Source: an uncultured Lachnospiraceae bacterium (lineage in GTDB: Bacteria > Bacillota > Clostridia > Lachnospirales > Lachnospiraceae). Taken from it: a DNA stretch of 64,000 nt. Below the pieces are notes generated by a model, which saw only the letters and a list, made by a program, of their open reading frames with translations, did not search any database and was not told the origin of the DNA. The position numbers and the translations under genes are program-made. Location: positions 10,040-74,039 of the forward strand of contig CAJUAA010000019.1 of NCBI GenBank assembly GCA_910584205.1, read 5' to 3'. This document shows positions 58,154 through 64,000 of this stretch, piece after piece; positions within the stretch are counted from its first letter, which is position 1; the number at the start of each line of letters is the position of its first letter.

Positions 58154-59443
58154 ATGGTAAGAGCAGTTGTAGGAGCAAACTGGGGCGACGAAGGAAAGGG
58201 CAAGATCACGGATATGCTCGGCAAAGAGTCTGACATTATCGTCAGGTTCCAGGGAGGTGCCAACGCAGGCCATACGATCGTAAACAACTATGGAAAATTT
58301 GCGCTGCACACCCTTCCGTCCGGGGTATTTTATGATCACACGACCAGCGTGATCGGAAACGGCGTTGCTCTGAACATTCCGGTACTGTTTGAGGAGATCC
58401 GGGGAATCGTGGACCGGGGCGTACCGACGCCGAAGATCCTGGTGTCGGACCGTGCGCAGATGGTCATGTCTTATCATATTCTGTTTGATAAACTGGAGGA
58501 AGAGCGGCTGGCGGGCAAGTCCTTTGGATCCACCAAATCCGGAATCGCGCCGTTCTACTCGGATAAATATGCGAAGATCGGGTTCCAGGTCAGCGAGCTG
58601 TTTCTGGAGGAATCACTGCTTCGGGAGAAGATCGAGCGGGTGATCCTTCAGAAAAATGTGATTCTGGAGCATCTTTATCATGCGCCGGCTCTGTCGGTGG
58701 ATGAGATCTACGGGGAACTTATGAGCTATAAGAAGATGGTGGAGCCGTATGTGTGCGACGTGTCTTCTTATCTGTGGGATGCCATTAAGGAAGGAAAGAA
58801 CGTTCTGCTGGAGGGACAGCTCGGCACGCTGAAGGACCCGGATCACGGGATCTATCCCATGGTGACTTCGTCGTCCACACTGGCGGCGTACGGCGCCATC
58901 GGCGCGGGGATTCCGCCCTATGAGATCCGGCAGGTCATCACCGTATGCAAGGCCTACTCCAGTTCCGTGGGCGCCGGCGCCTTTGTCAGCGAGATTTTCG
59001 GCAAAGAGGCGGAGGAGCTCCGCAATCGGGGCGGAGACGGCGGAGAGTACGGCGCGACGACCGGACGGCCCAGGCGTATGGGATGGTTCGACTGCGTGGC
59101 TTCCCGATACGGATGCCGCCTGCAGGGAACGACCGACGTGGCATTTACCGTGCTGGATGTGCTGGGATATCTGGATGAGATTCCGGTCTGCATCGGCTAT
59201 GAGATTGACGGAAAAATAACGAAGGAATTTCCGGTTACCGGCCTTCTGGAGAAGGCGAAGCCGGTCTATGAGGTGCTTCCGGGCTGGAAATGCGACATCC
59301 GCGGCATCCGGACCTACGGGGAACTTCCGGAAAACTGCCGCAGATATGTGGAATTTATTGAAGAACAGATCGGATTCCCGATCACCATGGTATCCAACGG
59401 GCCGGGAAGAGACGACATTATCTTTCGGAAGAGACAGGCATGA
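58154..59443 (+). CDS. purA: Adenylosuccinate synthetase
   Basis: A 429-residue GTP-dependent enzyme joining IMP and aspartate in AMP synthesis. The N-terminal GANWGDEGKGKITDML holds the phosphate loop and catalytic aspartate. NAGHTIVNNYGKFALHTLPSG follows with the catalytic histidine, then VLLEGQLGTLKDPDHGIYPMVTSS and TTGRPRRMGWFD. It is about 420-430 residues in most bacteria, so full length. GGAGGA precedes the start. It overlaps the HAD hydrolase gene by four bases. Confidence 0.96.
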   Translation: MVRAVVGANWGDEGKGKITDMLGKESDIIVRFQGGANAGHTIVNNYGKFALHTLPSGVFYDHTTSVIGNGVALNIPVLFEEIRGIVDRGVPTPKILVSDRAQMVMSYHILFDKLEEERLAGKSFGSTKSGIAPFYSDKYAKIGFQVSELFLEESLLREKIERVILQKNVILEHLYHAPALSVDEIYGELMSYKKMVEPYVCDVSSYLWDAIKEGKNVLLEGQLGTLKDPDHGIYPMVTSSSTLAAYGAIGAGIPPYEIRQVITVCKAYSSSVGAGAFVSEIFGKEAEELRNRGGDGGEYGATTGRPRRMGWFDCVASRYGCRLQGTTDVAFTVLDVLGYLDEIPVCIGYEIDGKITKEFPVTGLLEKAKPVYEVLPGWKCDIRGIRTYGELPENCRRYVEFIEEQIGFPITMVSNGPGRDDIIFRKRQA

Positions 59444-60054
59444 TCAGAACGATTGTATTTGATATCGGAAATGTCCTGGTCGATTACTGCTGGCGGGATC
59501 ACATCAGAGGGATGGGCTACGAAGGAGAGACTGCCGAAAGGATCGGAAGGGCCATGATGCAGAGCCCGGTGTGGAATGAGCTGGACCGGGGCGTCTGGAC
59601 GGATGAAGAACTGCTGGCCGGTTTTATCGCCAACGATCCCGGAATGGAGGAGCAGATCCGCAGGGTGTTCTCGGACCTGAGCACGCTGGTGCGGGAAAGA
59701 AGCGGCTCCTCCTCCTGGGTCCGTTCTCTGAAGGCGGAAGGGTATCGGGTGTATTACCTGTCGAACTTTTCCGGCCGTGTGAAGCGGGAAGCGGCGGACC
59801 AGCTGTCTTTTCTGAACGAGATGGACGGCGGGATCATGTCCTATGCCGTGCGGATGATCAAGCCAGACCCCGGGATCTACCGGAAGCTGTTTGACCGGTA
59901 CGGGATAGCAGCGGAAGAATCGGTCTTTCTGGACGATTCCCCTGCCAACGTGGAGACGGCCGAAAAGCTTCGGATGCACGGGATCCTGGTGGAAAGCCAG
60001 GAGCAGGCGAAAAAAGAACTGGAAGAGCTGCTGCGAAGAGAGGCGGGAACATGA
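59440..60054 (+). CDS. HAD superfamily hydrolase (YihX-like)
   Basis: A 204-residue HAD-IA phosphatase. Motif I is FDIGNVLVDY, where the second aspartate of DxD is replaced by Gly-Asn, as in YihX-like members. Motif II lies in VYYLSNFSG, motif III in MIKPDPGIYRKLF, and motif IV in VFLDDSPANVE. Likely substrates are small sugar phosphates or nucleotides. ATGA overlaps link it to purA on one side and to the PHP gene on the other. Confidence 0.88.
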   Translation: MIRTIVFDIGNVLVDYCWRDHIRGMGYEGETAERIGRAMMQSPVWNELDRGVWTDEELLAGFIANDPGMEEQIRRVFSDLSTLVRERSGSSSWVRSLKAEGYRVYYLSNFSGRVKREAADQLSFLNEMDGGIMSYAVRMIKPDPGIYRKLFDRYGIAAEESVFLDDSPANVETAEKLRMHGILVESQEQAKKELEELLRREAGT

Positions 60055-60773
60055 GAGATATACTGGATGTGCATACGCACACCATTGCCAGCGGGCATGC
60101 GTACAACACGATGACGGAGATGATCCATGCCGCGCAGGAGAAGGGGCTGGAGGTCTACGGGATTACGGAGCATGCGCCGCGGATGCCTGGAAGCTGCCAC
60201 GACTTTTATTTTCATAATCTGAAGGTGGTGGAACGGCAGTACGGGGATCTGGAGCTGCTTCTGGGCGTGGAACTGAATATTCTGGATGAAGACGGTTCGG
60301 TGGATCTGGCGGAGCCGTATCTGGGGCATATGGACGTGGCCATCGCGAGCCTGCACGGCCCCTGCATCTGTCCCGGCAGCAGGCGGCGGAATACGGCCTG
60401 CGTGATCAACGCCATGAAAAATCCCCACATCAATATCATCGGGCATCCGGATGACGGGCGGTTTCCTTTGGACTATGAGGCGGTGGTCCAGGCGGCGGGA
60501 GAGTACCATACGCTCCTGGAGATCAACAATAATTCACTGAATCCCAGAGGCTTCCGCCAGAATGCCAGAGAGAATGACCTTCAGATCCTGAGGCTCTGTA
60601 AAAAATACCGGGTGCCGGTGATTATAGGAAGCGACGCTCACTGCGCGCAGGAGATCCTGCGGCATGATTTTGTTCTGCCGCTCCTTGAAGAGACGGATTT
60701 TCCGGAAGAACTGGTGGTCAATACAGATAAAACGAAGCTGTATGCTTTTATCAACAAATACAGGGGGCAGTAA
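60051..60773 (+). CDS. PHP domain phosphatase, YcdX-like
   Basis: A 240-residue protein. Metal-binding motifs are visible: DVHTHTIASGHAYNTMTEM at the start, GITEHAPRMPGS, LLLGVELNILDEDG, NIIGHPDDGRFPLDYE and IIGSDAHCAQEI. This set of histidines and acids forms the trinuclear zinc centre of YcdX-type phosphatases, which act on small phosphate esters. It overlaps the HAD gene by four bases. The substrate is unknown. Confidence 0.9.
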   Translation: MRDILDVHTHTIASGHAYNTMTEMIHAAQEKGLEVYGITEHAPRMPGSCHDFYFHNLKVVERQYGDLELLLGVELNILDEDGSVDLAEPYLGHMDVAIASLHGPCICPGSRRRNTACVINAMKNPHINIIGHPDDGRFPLDYEAVVQAAGEYHTLLEINNNSLNPRGFRQNARENDLQILRLCKKYRVPVIIGSDAHCAQEILRHDFVLPLLEETDFPEELVVNTDKTKLYAFINKYRGQ

Positions 60774-60796
60774 AGGATGCAGACAGGGGGGCAGAT

Positions 60797-61093
60797 ATGA
60801 GTAAAAAGATTCGGAACGAAGCAACAGACGGGCTGTTCCATGCGATTTTAAGCCTTGAGACGATGGAAGAGTGCTATACGTTTTTTGAGGATGTGTGTAC
60901 GATCAACGAGATACAGTCGCTGTCCCAGCGTTTTGAGGTGGCGAAGCTTCTGAGGGAGAAGAAAACCTATCTGGAGATTGCCGAGAAGACAGGCGCCTCC
61001 ACGGCGACCATCAGCCGGGTGAACCGTTCTCTGAATTACGGGAACGACGGCTATGACATGGTGTTCAGAAGGATGGATCAGGAAAAAGCATAA
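60797..61093 (+). CDS. YerC/YecD family TrpR-related regulator
   Basis: A 98-residue protein of the TrpR-like fold. EECYTFFEDVCTINEIQSLSQRFEVAKLLREKKTYLEIAEK is the conserved helical core, and TGASTATISRVNRSLNYGNDGYDMVF contains the recognition helix. YerC is a Trp-repressor homologue. Its ligand in Firmicutes is uncertain. GGGGGG-rich site upstream of ATG 60797. A terminator follows the stop. Confidence 0.9.
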   Translation: MSKKIRNEATDGLFHAILSLETMEECYTFFEDVCTINEIQSLSQRFEVAKLLREKKTYLEIAEKTGASTATISRVNRSLNYGNDGYDMVFRRMDQEKA

Positions 61094-61097
61094 AATG

Positions 61098-61151
61098 AAA
61101 GCCGTATGGGAACGATCAATATGCCTGATATGCTCTCGGTACGGCTTTTTT
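61098..61151 (+). terminator. Rho-independent terminator
   Basis: A nine-bp outer stem AAAGCCGTA (61098-61106) with TACGGCTTT (61140-61148), a long loop and T run to 61151. It lies between yerC and the convergent DUF1836 gene. Confidence 0.7.
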
Positions 61152-61166
61152 CTTATTCCTTCTTTT

Positions 61167-61781
61167 TTATTCTTTCTTTTTTTTGCCGGCTTCCTTTCTG
61201 GGAAGTCCGTCGATCAGCTTTTCGATCACCTGTTTTTTCACATAGACGTCGAAGCTCAGCAGGCAGATAAAGGAGAAAATGTGCAGAAACTGCTGTTCTT
61301 CCTCCGGCGCGTCCTGAAACGTATCGGATGCGATCTGATAGCTCTTGATGACGTCTTCCTTCATCTTTTCCACTTGGCTTTTCTCCAGGCTGAAGACGGT
61401 CTCGTAGATGGACTGCATGTTCAGGGGTTCTTTCGTATGGAAATACCGATCCGTCAGAGGCTCCAGCAGGCTCTGGATATCGCTGATGGACAGAATCCCC
61501 TTATAATAATAAATATAAATCAGGAGCAGCATGTGCTCCTTGGAATACTTCTTCTTCTCCGGAGCCGGAATCAGCCGGTTTTTCGCGTAATTGTTGATCA
61601 TGGTCTTGGTCAGGATCTTGTCCTCCGGATAGCGCTTGGAAGAATGCAGATGCTCTTCCATAAAGGTCGTCACCTGATCCATATAAAGGTCAATGTCCGG
61701 AATTTCTCTGGGACGTATATAATCGATTCTTTCCAGACTGGAAAGAATGCTGTTTAGAATATCCTGGGGGTCGATTGTCAT
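61167..61781 (-). CDS. DUF1836 domain protein
   Basis: A 204-residue protein. DUF1836 appears as TKTMINNYAKNRLIPAPEKKKYSKEHMLLLIYIYYYKGILSISDIQ (about residues 55-100), a MerR-like helical fold. The C-terminal half is helical and ends in a lysine-rich tail. Start ATG 61781 has GAGGTGAT upstream. An upstream ATG at 61802 is less likely. These proteins are common in Firmicutes, and the function is unknown. It is the last core gene before the mobile-element end. Confidence 0.88.
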   Translation of the reverse strand: MTIDPQDILNSILSSLERIDYIRPREIPDIDLYMDQVTTFMEEHLHSSKRYPEDKILTKTMINNYAKNRLIPAPEKKKYSKEHMLLLIYIYYYKGILSISDIQSLLEPLTDRYFHTKEPLNMQSIYETVFSLEKSQVEKMKEDVIKSYQIASDTFQDAPEEEQQFLHIFSFICLLSFDVYVKKQVIEKLIDGLPRKEAGKKKKE

Positions 61782-61954
61782 TCTTATCACCTCTGTATTC
61801 ATTATATAGTATTCAAAACTACATAACAAGTCTTTTTTGTCCGGAAATGAAAAAAATATGAAAAGTTGAATGATGCGTGTATACTTCCGCGGAAAACGGT
61901 CATACTATCACTGTACCAAAGATAAATTGAATACTTATCCTCCCCTTGAGAACG

Positions 61955-61990
61955 CCCCGTTCGCCGCAGCAGTGCGGCGGGCGGGGTATT
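61955..61990. terminator. GC-rich hairpin at the mobile-element junction
   Basis: A 13-bp stem (61955-61967 with 61974-61986, two G-T pairs), loop AGCAGT, then TATTTTG. It could stop read-through between chromosome and element. Confidence 0.65.
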
Positions 61991-62064
61991 TTGTTGGTAA
62001 TACAGGGATTTTTGGGCTTTCAGGTGTTTCTTTGTCAGAATATAAAAGTGTGGAATAGCGGTTC

Positions 62065-62084
62065 TGACACAAAATTGACACAAA
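62065..62084 (+). repeat. TGACACAAA direct repeats beside integrase
   Basis: TGACACAAA occurs at 62065-62073 and 62076-62084, eleven bases apart, just outside the integrase stop codon. Helical-turn spacing is typical of integrase arm-type binding sites (compare the Tn916 DR2 repeats). Confidence 0.55.
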
Positions 62085-62087
62085 CAC

Positions 62088-63239
62088 CTATGGAAACAGT
62101 TCAGCCAGCTTTTTCATTTCGCTGGTTTTGGTGCCTGATAGCACATGTGCATAGGTATCCATGGTAGTAGCCAGATCGCTGTGGCCCAAAATGGTCTGCA
62201 GTACTTTGGGTGGTATTCCGCGTTCGATACTCCGGGTAGCAAAAGTATGCCGGAATGTATGCGGTGTAATATGCGGGAATAAAGGATAAGCGCTCTGTAT
62301 ACTTTTGAGTATCCGGTCTATACTTTTCTTTAATCTGTCACGAGCTATAGGATTTCCCTTTGGATTAGTAAAAACAAGATTTTCAAATTCTTTTGGAGGA
62401 TTCCATTCTTTTCCCAGTTCAAGTCGTTCTTTCCACTGTATTTTCTGATGTTCTTTAAGCAGACGATACACGTTATCCAGCATGGGTATATCCCGCTCAC
62501 TGGAAGCTGTTTTAGGTGAATCAAAAACATATGTATGCTCTCGATACAGAAGAGTATGTGTAACATGTATGACTTTTGCCTGAAAATCAATATCTGTCCA
62601 TTGCAATCCTCGTAATTCACCGCTTCTCATGCCTGTTGATAAGGCTAATTCATAGGTGGGATAATATCGGGCATTTTTTGCATAGGTAAGGAATATTTTC
62701 TGCTCTGCTTCTGACATAACACTGGCACTTTGTCGTTTATTGTTTCTGGGAAGGACGGCATTGGAAACGGGATTTTTTTGAATCATTTCGTTTCTGAATG
62801 CCTGAGTGTACATTCCATTTAATATCGCTCTGCATATTTCCAGAGTATTGTGAGAATACAGTCTTGCCATTTGATTATAAAACGATTGTATCTGGTCTGT
62901 ACGAATATCTCTTAGCTGTTTGATTCCAAAGCAGTTTTTGATATATGCTTTATAACTGTTTTTGTAAACTTCGACTGTACCAGCTTTTACACTTGGCTTT
63001 TTATATTCGTTGATCCAGATCTCAAACCATGCGTTAAAGGTGACAGAAGATTCTTTAAAATAAAGATGATTTTCTACTTTGTATTTTAGATCATTTAAAT
63101 TTTTCTGAGTTTCTCTTAATGTTTTTCCATAAACTGTAAATGCTTCGCTATGATACATAAAGCGTCCCATATATCGGTTTTCTTTTGAGCGATAGGTGAT
63201 GCCTTTTGGCAATGGTTTTCCATTCTTATCAACTGCCAT
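62088..63239 (-). CDS. int: Tyrosine recombinase, Tn916 integrase family
   Basis: A 383-residue phage-type integrase. An AP2-like arm-binding N-terminus (KGITYRSKENRYMGRFMYHSEAF), SAM-like core-binding domain (about 75-165) and catalytic domain with Arg in STGMRSGELRGLQW, the box PHTFRHTFATR (His-x-x-Arg) and nucleophile Tyr in LGHSDLATTMDTYAHVL. Start ATG 63239 has AGGAGG upstream. It is AT-richer than the preceding genes. Its position directly beside core genes marks one end of an integrative element. Confidence 0.93.
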   Translation of the reverse strand: MAVDKNGKPLPKGITYRSKENRYMGRFMYHSEAFTVYGKTLRETQKNLNDLKYKVENHLYFKESSVTFNAWFEIWINEYKKPSVKAGTVEVYKNSYKAYIKNCFGIKQLRDIRTDQIQSFYNQMARLYSHNTLEICRAILNGMYTQAFRNEMIQKNPVSNAVLPRNNKRQSASVMSEAEQKIFLTYAKNARYYPTYELALSTGMRSGELRGLQWTDIDFQAKVIHVTHTLLYREHTYVFDSPKTASSERDIPMLDNVYRLLKEHQKIQWKERLELGKEWNPPKEFENLVFTNPKGNPIARDRLKKSIDRILKSIQSAYPLFPHITPHTFRHTFATRSIERGIPPKVLQTILGHSDLATTMDTYAHVLSGTKTSEMKKLAELFP

Positions 63240-63259
63240 TTTATAATGCCTCCTGTTTT

Positions 63260-63460
63260 TTATTCTGCATTTCTTGCGCACCATTCATCAAATTTTATTC
63301 TGTCAATCAGTAATCTTCTTCCCTGAAAAATTCTGCATTGTGCTTCTGCCGCTAATTTCAAAGAAGAATTACGTCCCAGGCCACAGTAGGTTCGGAACTC
63401 GTCTACACTCAGCAGACGCTTGTCTGATAATGGTACGGAAATGGGGGATATACGTTTCAT
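63260..63460 (-). CDS. xis: Excisionase, Tn916 Xis family
   Basis: A 66-residue small basic DNA-binding protein: LLSVDEFRTYCGLGRNSSLKLAAEAQCRIFQGRRLLIDRIKFDEW is the winged-helix of Tn916-type Xis. It lies 20 bases upstream of int in the same orientation. Its start overlaps a small upstream ORF (ATATGA). Such proteins direct integrase toward excision. Confidence 0.9.
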   Translation of the reverse strand: MKRISPISVPLSDKRLLSVDEFRTYCGLGRNSSLKLAAEAQCRIFQGRRLLIDRIKFDEWCARNAE

Positions 63461-63549
63461 ATTGTTTTACTCCTTTCTTTCAAACAGATAATATATGAGT
63501 TCGTGCTCATATGATGCGTATAGGTTTCTGAATGACATTCCATTTTCAT
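63457..63549 (-). CDS. Possible 30-residue leader ORF coupled to xis
   Basis: A short ORF starting at ATG 63549 with GGAGG ten bases upstream. It ends ATA-TGA, sharing its stop with the xis start codon, so re-initiating ribosomes would translate xis. The peptide is polar (MKMECHSETYTHHMS onward) and ends KERSKTI. No family is recognised. The strong site and exact overlap are the only evidence. Confidence 0.45.
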   Translation of the reverse strand: MKMECHSETYTHHMSTNSYIICLKERSKTI

Positions 63550-64000
63550 GGCGTCTGTTCCTCCTTTTATTTTTAGTGAAGTGTACAGACTGGAATGAAA
63601 AAATATAAACGTTGGAGAGCAGGTATAAATTGGAAATAATACGGTACGGTACATAGAGGTAATAGAAGAAGAAAAATGTGAAATGCGTCGGATTGCTTCT
63701 GTATACAGATCCATATAAGTAAAGGAATACAGGGGATAATTAAATATATTGTAATAAAAATACAGAATACAGAATATAGAAATAAAATTTCAATGAAGGA
63801 TGGAGAGTCATGGGGATTTTGGAGAAAGAGTAGTATTGGATTTTGTGCTGGCTTACATCATTGTCCGCATGAGATTTTTGGATGACCCATTTGGATACAA
63901 TTATTTGGCAGGTATAACCTGGGAGCGGATTAATTGATAGGAATTATTTTATACTAAGCACCGATTGGATTTGCAGTAAATAGATATGCCCATTTAGGCC
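63550..64000. other. AT-rich element DNA without a clear gene
   Basis: About 450 bases inside the element. No ORF with good coding properties was found on either strand. A short plus-strand frame ending at 63936-63938 (FVLAYIIVRMRFLDDPFGYN) lacks a ribosome binding site and may be a gene fragment. The xis promoter should lie near 63570-63700 on the minus strand. Confidence 0.5.

Larger units (their letters stand above)
61830..62087. other. Intergenic region between core chromosome and element end
   Basis: About 260 bases without a convincing gene. It holds a GC-rich hairpin (61955-61986) and two direct repeats next to the integrase stop (62065-62084). The left attachment site probably lies in it, but its second copy is outside the window, so the exact core cannot be set. 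Confidence 0.6.

Noticed and set aside
63457..63714. 85-residue minus-strand frame upstream of xis
   Set aside because: Only the last 30 codons have a ribosome binding site; the upstream part is AT-rich and looks like promoter DNA.
61830..64000. Calling this region a prophage
   Set aside because: Only integrase and excisionase of the Tn916 type are seen, with no phage structural, replication or lysis genes. The remainder lies outside the window.

Overview
The window looks like a chromosome segment of a Gram-positive anaerobe of the class Clostridia, most likely a Lachnospiraceae member. Indicators are a PolC-type replicase, ClpC next to RadA, a DinG/XPD-type helicase, the TIGR03915/TIGR03916 pair, DUF1836, a YerC-type TrpR homologue, strong GGAGG ribosome binding sites, many GTG/TTG starts and moderately high GC coding DNA. 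The genus cannot be fixed from the sequence alone. No rRNA, CRISPR array or complete prophage was found.

Layout. 1-2859 and 7642-10021 carry cell-surface polymer genes: a partial membrane protein, three acyltransferase-3 proteins and a CDP-glycerol glycerophosphotransferase. They are split by an AT-richer, oppositely oriented seven-gene island (2860-7537) holding a BlaI-type repressor, a short M56 (BlaR1-like) protease without a sensor domain, a small secreted protein, two ABC permeases, an ABC ATPase and an exported protein. 10018-13640 is the pyrimidine cluster pyrF-pyrK-pyrD-pyrE. A VanZ-like protein, a small membrane protein and an M29 aminopeptidase follow, then the purine operon purE-purM-purN-purD (16666-20196). 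A cohesin-like membrane protein precedes a GntR-clpC-radA operon with a clear operator, and then tRNA-Trp(CCA).

26289-33725 holds a solute-binding lipoprotein, a LysR regulator divergent from a siroheme/4Fe-4S reductase with a textbook LysR site at about -65, a DUF1653 protein, an Mrp ATPase, a heptad-repeat coiled-coil protein, a YdcF-like protein and an ECF sigma factor with a membrane partner. 34031-39453 is the most unusual stretch. A response-regulator receiver fused to a RelA-type alarmone synthetase precedes a three-gene phosphonate pathway: a fused nucleotidyltransferase / HxGH cytidylyltransferase / PEP mutase, a phosphonoacetaldehyde reductase and a phosphonopyruvate decarboxylase. 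The pathway would make 2-hydroxyethylphosphonate and probably activate it as a CMP derivative for attachment to a surface polymer.

39666-46861 contains an HTH/membrane-protein pair, a DNA-repair radical SAM pair, an HPr-like protein lacking the phospho-histidine loop, a nuclease-helicase fusion, a LysR regulator and a DUF1294 protein. 47071-61781 is mostly housekeeping: glyA, mscL with a zinc ribbon, thyA-dfrA, an FtsW/RodA protein, ispG, polC, purA, HAD and PHP hydrolases, a YerC homologue and DUF1836. glyA, thyA and dfrA supply one-carbon units that the purine and thymidylate routes use. From about 61830 to the right edge lies the integrase end of a Tn916-like mobile element (int, xis, a small upstream ORF, then AT-rich DNA without clear genes).
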